Source of the DNA: Combretum micranthum
Lineage: Eukaryota > Streptophyta > Magnoliopsida > Myrtales > Combretaceae
Assembly (NCBI GenBank): GCA_024138025.1
Contig: JAMXBD010001032.1
Location: 372,001-436,000, forward strand
Direction: 5' to 3'
Length of the DNA stretch: 64,000 nucleotides
The position numbers and the translations under genes are program-made. Of the stretch, positions 12,841 through 25,100 are shown one piece after another. The notes beneath the pieces were generated by a model. The model saw only the letters and a program-made list of their open reading frames with translations. It had not been told where the DNA came from and ran no database searches. The first letter of the stretch is position 1. Every line of letters begins with the position of its first letter.

Positions 12841-13551
12841 CTAGAAAGGATATCTTATAACCAAAGTCACACTTTGACAACTTAGCATACACTTATGTTC
12901 TCTTAACGTCTGAAGAGCCATACGGAGGTGTTCCTCATGCTGCTCTCGTGTATTCAAGTAGACCAAAATGTCCTCGATGAAAACTATAATGCAATTATCC
13001 AATAAGGGCTTATAGATTCGATTCATCAAGTCCATGAAAGTAGCTGGTATATTTGTCAAACCAAAAGACATTACTAAGAACTCGTAATGTCCATAATGAG
13101 TTCGAAAAGCAGTCTTTGGTACATCATCTGGCTTTACTCTTAACTGATGGTATCCATACCTCATGTCGATGCGAGAAAACACACTTGCTCCTTGCAATTG
13201 ATCAAAGAGGTCATCAATCCATAGTAAAAGGTACTTATTCTTGATTGTAACCTTATTCAACTCCTGGTAATCAATGCATAACCTCATAGACCCATCCTTT
13301 TTCTTAACGAACAAAACTGGTGCTCCCCATGGCAATATACTTGGGCGAATAAATCCTTGATCCAAAAGCTCTTGTAATTGCTTCTTGAGTTCCTTCAACT
13401 CTACCGGTGCCATGCGGTATGGAGCTTTTGATATTGGCTCGATATTTGGCATCAAGCTAATCTCAAAATCGATCTCCCTCTTTGGCGGCAATCTAGGTAA
13501 CTCCTCAGGAAAAACATCAGGAAACTCATTGACTATAGATATATCCTCCAC
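12836..13551 (-). pseudogene. reverse transcriptase, Tekay/Del-like, 3'-truncated
   Basis: Copies retrotransposon RNA into DNA. The 236-codon frame opens with [20 protein letters not shown], the classical Ty3/gypsy RT start. It continues with [20 protein letters not shown], then [54 protein letters not shown] and [10 protein letters not shown]. The catalytic box has Glu in place of the first Asp of Y/F-x-DD, so the enzyme would be inactive even if expressed. A frameshift near 12900 puts the YAKLSKCDF connection block in another frame, and the RT ends abruptly near 12836 at the LTR junction. The protease lies upstream in the same frame, separated by one TGA near 13558. Confidence 0.85.
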
Positions 13552-13557
13552 TTTTAG

Positions 13558-13990
13558 TCATTTGCTTTCTTCTTCTATAGCATTGATTTGTCGATCAATC
13601 TCCTCCTCATTCGTCACTAACTCGAGTGAACTTAATCCTTGCCTCCTTACGACCGCAGATTCTCCTTTGAACTCAATATCCTTCCCATTCACATCCTTAA
13701 AGTTCACTTTCTTCCCTTGACAATCTACCGTGGCTTTAATACGGGTCAACCAACTCATGCCAAGAATCACTTCATACTTGTTCATCTCCAACACAATCAA
13801 GTCACTTGCTGAATGGTGTCCTTAGATCTCTAAGGGACATTCCTTTAACATCTCTTGGGTGGTTACGACGCTACCCGCGGGTGTCTTTATCTTGAAGCCG
13901 GTAGTAGTGGTGACTATAGGTAAACCAGTCTTCTTGGCAAGGTTGGGGATAAACGAATGGATAGCTCGGTATCAAACAAGGCATAAACGA
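13558..13990 (-). pseudogene. aspartic protease region, Tekay-like
   Basis: The frame at 13558-13800 reads NKYEVILGMSWLTRIKATVD followed by CQGKKVNF, the C-terminal half of chromoviral retropepsin (I-LGMDWL...A-x-IDC pattern). Further upstream near 13930-13985 a degraded VYALFDTE block marks the active-site strand (FDTGA in intact relatives) with the Gly changed. It shares frame with the RT and is separated by a stop. It would cut the gag-pol polyprotein. Between 13990 and 14160 the sequence is decayed linker. Confidence 0.65.
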
Positions 13991-14165
13991 TCTCACTAGC
14001 TACTCATATATTTCTTACGTTCAATACACATTAGTTACTAACCATGCTACACTTATCTATCTATTCTAAAGCTTTAGGTTAAAGAGTTATAGGGATTCCA
14101 TTGTTACAGATTCGATAACGTAAAAAAGATACTATAAACAACAAAACAACAGCTTAGGGTTAAGG

Positions 14166-14803
14166 CTAACCTGCAACTAGACCATGGTCATAGCCTTCGT
14201 CTCCTTCCATGGCAGAAAACTCGCATCCTTCATCCTCATCATCGGCTTCCTTGCACATCCACTGGCCTTTCAGGTTGTAAATCCTCATCCCATGCATTGA
14301 TATGCCAGAGCGATTTCGGTTCCCATTGCCATTGTTGGTTCTGACCAGAGCGAATCCTCCTAAAGCATTAGACAGCTTCACTAGAGCATTTTTCCTCTTT
14401 GGGCATTCATTTGTAAGGTACCTTGGCTGCTTACACACATAGAAAACACTGGTGTTCTTCTCGGGACACTCCAGGATTTTATGATCCAGGCTTCCGCAAA
14501 AATAACACTTGTGTTGTTATTGTGGGCAAGACTTCGGATAATGCTTGCCTCGGCATTTCTAGCATGTGATATCCACTTTGGTTACTTCCTTCCGATTGCT
14601 TCCACTTCCTTTGAAACTTCAAAAGGTCTTAAACCTCTTATTCTTGAATCCAGAACTCGGTCCTTCATAAGGCTTCCTTCCAAACACCAACACTTTCCTC
14701 TCTAGAGCTTTTGTCTTCATCTTTTTGGCTCCATCTATTATTTGAGCTATTTGCACTAGTTCCCTAAAGCTTGTGAAATCAAACTCCACCAAACGAATAC
14801 TTA
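14166..14803 (-). pseudogene. C-terminal gag with three zinc knuckles (outer element)
   Basis: This is the part of gag that the solo LTR at 14804-19824 separated from its N-terminal core. From 14803 downward the frame reads IRLVEFDFTSFRELVQIAQI, then a basic stretch (KKMKTKALERKVLVFGRK). A triple knuckle follows: KCRGKHYPKSC, CYFCGSLDHKILEC and YVCKQPRYLTNEC. The middle one keeps the full C-x2-C-x4-H-x4-C. In the third the first Cys became Tyr and the His became Tyr. A stop lies between knuckles one and two. Downstream the GNRNRSGISMHGMRIYNLKG segment matches the gag end of the 43.5-kb copy. The knuckles bind element RNA. Non-functional. Confidence 0.75.
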
Positions 14804-17800
14804 TGTCACGCCCCAAAGGGTACCCTAAACATGGCAGTCCGCCGCCGTACACAATATTAAAGCTTAAGAATGACCACCTCAGTCACGCGAAGGCTTCCAT
14901 CCTATGTACAAGGCGTTTAACACATGGAGGAAACTCATTGGAGTAAAACATTTTATATTGATACAACTTGAGAATAATGTAAAGGAAATTCAATTCACTA
15001 TTCTTCAAAATATAACTCATTAAACTTCAATTACAATTCATCAAAAGATTCTACTACATAAAACTATTACAAGGCAAATAATAAGACCTAGCTAATAACT
15101 TCAAGCATTCTCATTTCTTGCCGGAATCCCAAAGTCATTCTCGGCTCCAACCATCTCGGTCCCCACTTAGCATTCTTGAGATGACCTATTTATTTAAACA
15201 TTTATTGCAGTATAAGCTACACTAACTTAGTGAGAATTCCCTTAATTCCGCACCATAACCAACAAGTTATAATCAATCATATGCTATGCATGAACAAACA
15301 TATGAGCAAACAATTATGCATGGGTATCTAGAACCCACACACAGAACGGATTTACGCCCTCCGTATCTTGGGTTAGGAATGGTATTGAAGTCTACACGAC
15401 CGCATCTAGTCCCCAAGCCCTCGGCTCTAGCACTTGACTCGGCTAGGCTCATCCAAGGAATGCATTCACATGCGCCTTAGTACCCTGAATGAGCTCTGAT
15501 ACCGGGTCTCATTATCCAAACGAGTCTTCGGACCATACCGATCGACCTGCGTAGAAGTAGCATGCTACCAAATGCAATATGTCCGATGTAATGCATGACC
15601 AATTTAAATTTTTGCTTAGGTCAAAATATTCATATATTCTTTAGAGTGACCAACCAATATCATACATATAACAGAAATACTATGAATAGTGCAGTTATCC
15701 AATCAAATCGTGGTTTCGATATGCTTTAGTATTCTTTGGCATACATTCATCACAGTCTCATCATATATCCCATCTCCATTCATATCGTTTTTATCTTGTT
15801 CCTATACTTCTAATGCGACTAGCTACAAGCACAAGCAAGGTAACGAAATAAGAAGAAGACTTACTCGACCATTGGATCATCGGTCTTTTAGTAATAGTAA
15901 TTCGGTGGTAGGGAATCATCGATTTCGGGATCACCTAAAAAGGAAGAAATACTCTAATAAGTATTTCAACTTAAACTAATCCAAACGATTTTATACGAAC
16001 TATCAAATTTGTAATTCTCGTCCTAAGCGGGAATTCCAACTTAAAACAGCCATAACTTGGTCATTTTAACTCGGAATCTCACAAATTATATATCGATTTC
16101 TATCTACTTCGAAAGATATATCTAATTATAATATTATATTTAAGCTTTGAAAACTTTGAAGCTTCGAAAAGGTTAGAGCAGATTAGAGCAGTAACAAATT
16201 CAATTTCTGAAAAATAGTTTGGTAAATGTTTGTAATGTTCCTACTACAATTTAGCTATGCATACAATATGAGTGATTTCCTATCATGAATGACATGAGAT
16301 GAGCTTAATGTATGCATGATCTTGATGATTTTTGCTAAAAGGAAATTTTTATAACTTTTTATTTTGCAAGACCATAATAACAACTGCTTATGAAAATCAA
16401 GTTTTCTAACTTTGATCATTTCCATTTGTTTTGGATTTATTACTTAAGAAAATATAATTATTTTGTTAAAATTGAGTCTTCATTATATCTATTACTTATG
16501 ACCTTCATTTCTACATAAAAATTTCCATTTTGCACTTTGTAAACATGTCTTCAAGTAGAGTTGATTCCAAAATCCGAATTTTGTAAAAATTAGTTTTTGA
16601 GTGATTCTTTTAAGTAAAAATCATTTGATATTTAGGAAATTAGGGCTCAATCATACATAACCACTAAGGACTTCATTTTTACACAAAAATTTGCATTTTA
16701 CACTTTGCAAATATGTTTTCAAATAGGATTTAGTCAAAAATCTGAATTTTAGAAAATCCACTTTTTGAATGATTCCTTTGGGAAAAACTTGTTTAATGCA
16801 TTAAAATTTAAGACTTTATGGAACCTATTACTTAAGGACTCCATTCATTACATAAAACTTTCATTTTGAGCTTGGATAATAGGTATTCTTATAGCCTTCA
16901 TTCAAAATTACGAATTTCACAATTTGACTACTAACTCAAAATTTTCCATCTTGATTCTATTTCTTGTTTTATACATTAATCTCATCAAAACTCATTTCAA
17001 CTTATAAAAATCACTACTTAATGATACTTATTACCTATACCCTTCATTTTTCACATAAAACATGAGATTTGGAGTTGATAAATGGGTTTTCAAAATTGGT
17101 CTTGGTTGAGATCCGAATTTACAAGATTTATTCTTGGACATTCCTTTTGATAAAATCTATCTAAACTTATGAAAATCCATTCCTTACATATCCTATCTTA
17201 AGAGCCTTTCATTTCTTGAATAAAAACTTCATTTTTGAGTTGGAAAACATGTTTTTAAAATATGTCTTGACCAAAATCCGAAAATGAGATTTTTATTTTG
17301 AAAATAACTTTTGAAAATCACTTTTGATTCTTGTAAAAAGAAGTCTTGATGATATACATATAGTAAGCCTTCATTATCTTAAGTAAAAATTACATTTTGA
17401 CACTTGGAAAGTGGTTTTTAAATAGAGGTCTTGTCAAAATACGAATTTCACAATTTTGTTTGAGTTCAAAACTAAGATCTATACTTAATATGAACATAAC
17501 ATAAAACAAATGCATGGTAGTAAGCTATAACTCATAGATCTAATCTTTACTCATCAAAATCTTTCATTTATGTTGTCTATACCCTAAACCCTTCATTTTA
17601 AATGAAAAATACACATTTTGAAGTTAAAAAACAACTTTTCTAAATATGATTCCATTTTCATCCGAATTTCCAAAAATTACTTTTGTTGAAAATAAAATAG
17701 ATCTTTAGTTTTCTAAAACATTCCTACTATCATCATGCCACTACAAGTTATCCATGAACATAAAACAAAGGTCTATTGCATGTATGAACCTAAAAACAAT

Positions 17801-19824
17801 TAGATCTAGTTATAAATGCATGAATCACTATAATAGTTATGTGAATGATGGATCTATGTATAAATCATAAGACATAACAAAAATAACAACTCAAATAACA
17901 AGATCTATGGTATAAACAAAAATCAAAGCTACAAAAAGTTAGATCTACAAAATATAATAACTTTAAATAAGAAAATAATTATGATACAAGATAATAATAA
18001 TGGAGAAGAGGAGAGTTTCATTTTTAGCATCATCATCTTAAGCTTTTAAGCTTATGGAAGGTCATTTGATGCATGAAACCTTCATTACACTTTACCTATA
18101 TTACTATGGAGGCTTTGAGAAGAAGATTTGCTTAAAAATCTTCAAGAATGAAGTGTGGAAGCTATTTTTAGAAGTGGGGGCAGCTTTTTTTCATGGAAGA
18201 ACAAGAGGAAATGAAGAAAGAAAGAGAGGAAAAAGAGAAAGAAAAACTAAAGAATGAAAAAGGAAAGAATGAGTAAATGAAGGAGAGAGAGAAATGAGTG
18301 TTTTAATTGAATAAAAGAGAGAAAAAATAAAACAAGGGCAGCCAATATTTGGAGGAGCTGCACGTGAAAGATGGAGAGGAGAGAGAGTGAATTTTGTTGA
18401 AATTTGACTTGAATTTGAATTGTGTAATAAATGTGTAATGTGGCTTTCTTAAGAGGGAGTAGAATATAATTAATTTAGTCAAAATGGAGTAAATAAAGGA
18501 CAATGGTAGCCATAAAGAAGGGAAAAAATCTGCCATGAAGTGTGGGATAATGTGTAGAAAGATTGAAGTGAAAAGGAAGTGATATGTGTAAGGTGTACTT
18601 GAAAGTATGGGTTGTAAAAGTACTTTCTTAATAAAATAAAATAAAATTAGAAAATTTATTCCAAATATTTGTAGCAGATTTTTCATAATTAAAATTAAAT
18701 AATTATTTGAATTATTTTAGTATTTTAACAAATATGTTATCAGTATGATCAAAATACACGAATATGAGCTATACATGATATTTTTATAACCCGAAAAATT
18801 CTAAAAAATTATTTTATGAAAATAAAAATATTTTTCAAATATTTTCCAAACATTGAATTAATTTATTTTATTTTTAGTATCAGGTCTTAAACAGAATCTG
18901 ATCCCGTAAAAACCCAAAACGAACTAAATTTTAGAAAAATAAAAATTTCTATAATATATAAAATATTTATCTAAAAATATAAGAATTTATAAGAATAATA
19001 AAATTGTGTAATGAAATAAAAGTAAATAGTGCAAAAGACTAATCAATTACTGATAATAATGAAAATACGATAAAAGGTTATAACTGTAACTTTTATAACC
19101 CGAAAAATTATATAACTGATATATTTGGAAATCTTATGAAATTATGAGTCTAAAGGTACTATTGGTATATTTTTGATATCTCAAGCCCCGAGACACGCTT
19201 TTCGAAGTCCGTATCCAAAACTGGTTCCAAATAGGTCAAAAATTTACCAATCTGATATTTTTAAACAAACTGATATTACCACTAGCTATTCTACATATTC
19301 AAACTACCTCTCGGCCTCTAGGGTTAGGGGCACTAGACTGCCGGACTTAAACTATTGTATTCCACTTAAGGTTTCCGGGTAATTTTTTCGGTTTAGATCC
19401 TTGCCAATTTGGAAACTGATATTTTATGTTTATACAACATTTTTAATTTGAGAAATTTATTTTACATTTCATTTTTGTAAGTATTTAATATCTTTTAACG
19501 TTTTCGGAATTCTTGAATTGGGTTTCATTTCCGAAAGTTAATCGTTATTTACTTTTTCATAATTTGTTTTTGAGCTTTATATTACCCGATTTTATAAGTC
19601 AGAGTTAAATATATAATTTGTTGTACGTAGTGGTTTTGGAATTGAAGTATGTTGAGTTCTTATTTTGTTTTTAAGGATTCTTATTTTCCTCAAAATTGAG
19701 AAGTTTTCGGATTCATTCGTGATTTAAGACTAGTCGAAGTTCGGTTTTAATTTGGAGTGATTTTTTAAGGTTTATTTTCGAAGTTCATCTTAGAATTATT
19801 TACTGAAATTTTTCGGGGCTTACA
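14804..19824 (-). mobile_element. giant solo LTR A (5021 bp), Tekay-like family
   Basis: It begins TGTCACGCCCC and ends GGGGCTTACA, with the perfect 5-bp target duplication ACTTA at 14799-14803 and 19825-19829. Read on the minus strand it starts TGTAAGCCCCG and ends GGGGCGTGACA, the same termini as the other LTRs here, so the element pointed minus. There is no internal region, so it is a solo LTR left by LTR-LTR recombination. It holds a degenerate tandem array at about 16495-17700 and no gene; the 127-codon frame at 18303-18686 is low-complexity LTR sequence. It interrupts gag of the outer element. Five kb is very long for an LTR. Confidence 0.88.
16495..17700. repeat. degenerate tandem array inside LTR A (about 7 units)
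   Basis: Units start with CTTCATTT near 16503, 16673, 16850 (CTCCATTC), 17043, 17214, 17368 and 17588, giving spacings of roughly 155-220 bp, most near 170-190. Each unit has CTTCATTT, then ACATAAAA, a CATTTTG...TTGG/TTTG block, a TTTTCAA/TTTTTAAA block, and (A)AATCCGAATTT or a variant. The units are diverged but keep this order. The same array, one unit shorter, lies in LTR B at about 23880-24900. Confidence 0.7.
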
Positions 19825-20420
19825 ACTTAGGTCCTCATCTAATCCACTCAAGAAAACTTGTCTCTTTAAGTCCTTGCTATGCTTATGGGATTCAAGAGCA
19901 TACTGTAATAAGCGACTGAACTTGGTTTCGTACTGTTCGATGGTTCTCTCGCTTTGAGAAATATTCAAGAAGTCAGCATTGTACGGAACTCTGAGACTCC
20001 CTGGAAAATTGTTCTCCAAGAACTCTTCTCGAAACATATCCCAAGTAAGTGGAGCTGGCAATCCTCGCTTCTTCGATTCCCACCATACTCGGGCATTAAA
20101 TTTCAACAGATATGTCCCAAAACTGACTCTTAAATAGTAGGGCATTTCATAAGCATCAAACGATCTCTTGACTTGGGCCAGCCAGTCTTTGGCCTCATCT
20201 GGTTTTCCGAAGGCTCCATGGAAGTAACTGTTACTTTTGATGAAGTCGAGGAGTAAGTTTCAGTATGATCTCGGCGGTGGCGGTGGTGGAAATGGTGCGG
20301 CATGCAACTGCTCACTAGTGCTTCTACCGTGGCTTCAGGATCATTCTAAAGGAGTAGGAGCTAGATTATTTTGATTTTATTGCTAAACTAAAATAGTCAA
20401 CAACTGGTTCATCTATCCAA
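19825..20420 (-). pseudogene. N-terminal gag core (outer element)
   Basis: Capsid-type Retrotrans_gag domain. The 19765-20145 frame contains YLRVSFGTYLLKFNARVWWE, then LTWDMFREEFLENNFPGSLR, then SERTIEQYETKFSRLLQYAL and QVFLSGLDEDL, all standard blocks of this domain. The upstream part (FGKPDEAKDWLAQVKRSFDA, minus strand near 20150-20220) is in another frame, so one frameshift is present. Coding sequence stops at the solo LTR inserted at 19824 and resumes at 14803, with the 5-bp duplication at the joint. It matches gag at 42.6-43.1 kb closely in sequence and order. 20420-21429 is the element's leader: no supportable gene, though KARMLFQEIENEKIVKPFSD can be read near 21000-21060. Confidence 0.8.
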
Positions 20421-21429
20421 GGGCAGCAGCAAAGTCATTTTGCTGGCTCGGGCAGGAGCAGGGTTATCCCCGGTTGGTTTTGCGGAGGTACTCTTTGTCC
20501 ATCTAGTATTTTGTTGGAATCTCGTTGCTCTCTATTCTTATGTCTTCTTGGACAGGTTTTAATCATTTAGATTATGTAAACTTTTATTTTTCTTTTATAT
20601 GCTCTATACTAACATTTATGAAAATCACAGAAATCTTAAATATAAGGATCAGAAATCAAAATACAAAACTTATGGAAATAAATTTGCAAAATAGAAATTA
20701 ACAGAAGCTTAATAGAAATCATGAAATTCAAATACACATTACAAAGAAATCAAAATCAGGAATTTTACTCGTAAAAAGAGATAATATAAATGCCATAAAA
20801 ACAAAACAAAGGGATCACATTATTAAGAAATCATTAGGTCACTTGTTGTCCTTTAAACACTTAACTACATCTTTTAATTAGTTACGATTCAACAACTAAG
20901 GCGTCACGTCTTGGGTGAACGCGACGCTTTCTTCTCATCGTGGCTCCTTACTTCTTTTCTCGATCCTTCCATTGAGATTTGAGTGAATCCGAGAATGGTT
21001 TCACAATCTTCTCATTTTCGATTTCTTGAAAGAGCATCCTTGCTTTCGATTCTTTAATGGCATCTACAGGACTCGTTTCCGACGTTACCTAAGGTTAGTT
21101 GCATAGTCTTTTATGTAGGCATATTTTTCTTTTAATTCCTTTATCAAAAAGCCGATTAACTTTATTTTCTTGCTATTTGCAACTTACAAAGGTTGTGTTT
21201 TCTTGAGGCTTAAAATGGTTTGGAAATCTACCTATTCTTTTAAGGGCACAAACTAGTCCTATGGCCATCTATATGTCTTAGGCATGGTCATAAAATAGAT
21301 GGTCTCCCATATATTCCCACTTTTTATGATTCTATGATTTTTCCTAAAAGTCTTATGGCTTAATCTTAAACTTATCATGCCTCTAAGACTTCTACTTCTG
21401 AACTTACTGTTTTCTTCCCTAATCTTGAT

Positions 21430-21449
21430 GCTTTGACACCAACTTAAAC
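21430..21449 (-). promoter_or_regulatory. primer-binding site of the outer element
   Basis: Minus-strand GTTTAAGTTGGTGTCAAAGC directly follows the 5' LTR end (GTGACA at 21455-21450). It differs from the intact site of the 41-kb copy (GTTTGAGTTGGTATCAGAGC) at three positions. It marks the 5' LTR boundary and fixes the element's orientation. Confidence 0.75.
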
Positions 21450-22155
21450 TGTCACGTCCCAACGGATACTCTAAACGTGATAGCCCACCATACATAATAT
21501 TAAAACTTAAGAATGACTATCTCGGTCACTCGAAAGCTTCCATATTGGTACAAGGTGTATATTCACATCAAAGGGAGACCAGTGGAGTAATGCATTTTAA
21601 GATATTGGCAGCGGAACATGCAAAATAATACTCGATATATTTCATCAAATTATAAAGTCTTACAACTTCTAAGGGGCATTCCCCCGGTAAGTCTCCATAA
21701 TAATATAATCTTACTAAGACATATAACTAAATCTATAAGATTTTAGAAGAAATCTAATCTAAGTCTTCAAAATAGAATTCCTCCAAACGCTTCCTAAAGC
21801 ATAAGCTCTACTCAGACAAATAGGGTGGTCTCAGGTGCACAATAACGATCCTGCAATATCAAAAGTTTAGTGAGGAATAAGCATAACTAGCTTAGTGAAA
21901 TATTCCTTATGCAAAAGTACTCATAACAAGCATTCAAAAAAGCTCATTAATCAAGCATATGAAATGCAAGCAACCATATGATCAAACATTACATACAACT
22001 ATCTGGTTTCGTATGTATGATGGATTTACTCCTCTATCGGTAGTTAGGGAATGATTGAACTAGGCCCCAAACGACCTCCTTGAAAGTTTGCATGCATCTT
22101 GGGCTTCCAACGAACCGTACTACTAGTCTCTAGTCTTTCCTTACCCAAAGAGATC

Positions 22156-25100
22156 TATCACGCCCCGAAGGGTACCCTAAACGTGGCAATCCGTCGTACA
22201 CAATATTAAAGCCTAAGAATGACCACCTCAGTCACGCGAAGGCTTCCATACTATGTACAAGGCGTCTAACACATAGAGAGACACATCGGAATGATACATT
22301 TTATGTTGATACAATTGAGTAACAATGTAAAGGAAATACAAATTTACTATACTTCAGATACAAACCACTATACTTCATATATGAATCACTATACTTCAAA
22401 ATACAAATCATTCAACTTCCATTTCAATTCATCAAAAGATTAAACTACATAAAACTATTACAAGGAAAATCATAAAACCTAGTTGATAACTTCAAACATT
22501 CGTATTCTTTACCAAAATCCCGAGTCATTCCCGGCTCCAACCAATTCGGTCCCCACTTTGCATTCTTGAGATAACCTGTTCATTTAAACAACTATTGGGG
22601 TATAAGCTACACTAGCTTAGTGAGAATTCCCTTAATTCTGTACCATAACAATCAAGTTATAATCAATCATATGCTATGCATGAACAAACACGTGAGCAAG
22701 CAATTATGCATGGGTATCCGGAACCCACACACAGAACGGATTTACGCTCTCCGTATCTTGGGTTAGGAATGGTATTGAGTCTACACGACCGCATCTAGTC
22801 CCCAAGCCCTCGGCTCTTAGCACTCGACTCGGCTAGGCTCATCCAAGAATGCATCCACATGCGCCTTAGTACCCCTGAATGAGCTCTGGCACCGGGCTCG
22901 TTATCCAAACGAGGCAACAACGGACCATACCGATCGACCTGTAGGAGTAGCATGCTACCAAATGCAATATGTCCGATGTGATGCATGACCAATTTAATTT
23001 TTGCTTAGGACAAAAATATTTATACATTCTTTAGAGTGACCAACCAATATCACACATATAACAGAATAATATGAACGGTGCAGTTATCCAATCAAATCGT
23101 GGTTTCGATATGCTTTAGTATTCTTTGGCATACATTCATCACAGTCTCATCATATATCCCATCCCCATTCATATCGATTTTTATCTTGTTCCTATAATTC
23201 TAATGCAACTAACTACAATCACAATCAAGGTAACAAAACAAGGAGAAAACTCACTCGGCCATTGGATCACCGTCTTCTAGTAATAATAATTCGGTGGCAG
23301 GGAATCGTCGATCTCGGGATCTCCTAAAAAGGAAGAAATACTCTAATAAGTATTTCAACTCAAACTAATCTAAAGATCTTATACGAACTATCAAATTCGT
23401 AATTCTCGTCCTAAGCGGGAATTCCAACTTAAAACGATAACTTGGTCATTTTAACTCGAATCTCGCAAATTATATATCGATTTCTATCTACTTCGAAAGA
23501 TATCTAATTCTAATATTATATTTAAGTTTTGAAAACATTTAGGTCTCGAACAGAGGGATCAGATCTGATCAGTAACGGTTTCCGATTCCGAAAAATAGTT
23601 TTGTAAATGTTTGTAATGTTTTTATTATATAAATTAGCCATACATGCAATATGAGTGATTTCCTAACATGAATGGCATGAAATGAGTTTCATGTATGCAT
23701 GGTCTTGATGATTTTTGGTAAAAGAAAATTTTGGAACTCTTTATTTTGCAAGACTTCAACTATAACTACTTTTTGAAAAATCTAGTTTTCTAACTTTGAT
23801 CATTTCCATTTGTTTTGGATTTATTACTTAAGAAATATAATTATTTTTGTTAAAATTGAGTCTTCATTATATATATTACTTATGACCTTCATTTCTACAT
23901 AAAAATTTCCATTTTACACTTTGTAAATATGTTTTCCAATATGATTTACTCAAAAATCCGAATTTTAGAAAATCCACTTTTTGAATGATTCATTTGGGGA
24001 AAACTTGTTAAAGCATTAAAATTTAAGGCTTTACTATATCAATTACCTAAGGACTTCATTTAACACATAAAACTTGCAATTTGAGCTCAAATATAAGTGA
24101 TTACTTATGCATCATCTCAAATTACGAATTTGACAATTGATCACTAACTCAAAATTTTTCATTTTAATTCCATTACTTGTTTAACACCTTACTCATGCCT
24201 AAACTCATTTTAACTTGTAAAAATCATTGCTTAATGATATCTATTACCTATATACTTCATTTTTCACATAAAACATGAGTTTTGGAGTTGATACATGGGT
24301 TCTAAAAATTGGTCTTGGTTGGGATCCGAATTTATAAAATTCATTTTTGGTTATATCTTTTGATAAAATCTATCTAAGCTCATGAAAATCCATTCCTTAC
24401 ATATCCTATCCTAAGAGCCTTTCATTTCTTAAATAAAAACTTCATTTTTGAGTTGGTAAACATGTTTTTAAAATAGGCCTTGGCCAAAATCCGAAAATAA
24501 ATTTTTATTTTGAAAATCACTTTTGATTCTTGTAAAAAGAAGTCTTGATGATATACATATATTAAGCCTTCATTTTCTTAAGTAAAAATTACATTTTGAC
24601 ACTTGGAAAGTGGTTTTTAAATAGGGGTCTTGCCAAAATACGAATTTCACAATTTTGTTTGAGTTTATAACTAAGATATATACTTAATATGAACATAGAC
24701 ATAAAACAAGGGCATGGTAATAAGCTATAAACATCATGGATCTAAACTTTACTTATCAAAATCTTTCATTTATGGTATCTATACCCTAAGCCCTTCATTT
24801 TAAATGAAAAATACACATTTTGAAGTTGAAAAACCACTTTTCTAAATATGGTTCCATTTTCATCCGAATTTTCAAAAGTTGTTTTTGTTGAAAATAAAAT
24901 AGATCTTGAGTTTCCTACAATTTTCCTACCATCATCATGCTATAGCAAGTTGTTCATGAACATAAAAAAGATCTAATGCATTTATGAACTCAAAACACTA
25001 GATCTAGTCTTCTAAACTAGTTTTAAATGCATGAATCACTAAGATAGACATGTGGATGATAGATCTATACATAAATCATAAGAAATAACAAAGATAACAA

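Noticed and set aside
13385..13720. 111-codon plus-strand frame opposite the RT and protease
   Set aside because: It is the antisense shadow of the minus-strand Ty3/gypsy RT-protease, which carries the recognisable motifs.
16495..17700. CRISPR-like array
   Set aside because: Repeats are long, diverged and lack constant short repeats with unique spacers; the context is a plant LTR.
18303..18686. 127-codon minus-strand frame (and its counterpart at 25354-25785)
   Set aside because: Both lie at the same place in solo LTRs A and B, are made of Phe/Leu/Ser/Ile low-complexity sequence from purine/pyrimidine bias, and are not conserved codon by codon between the two LTRs.
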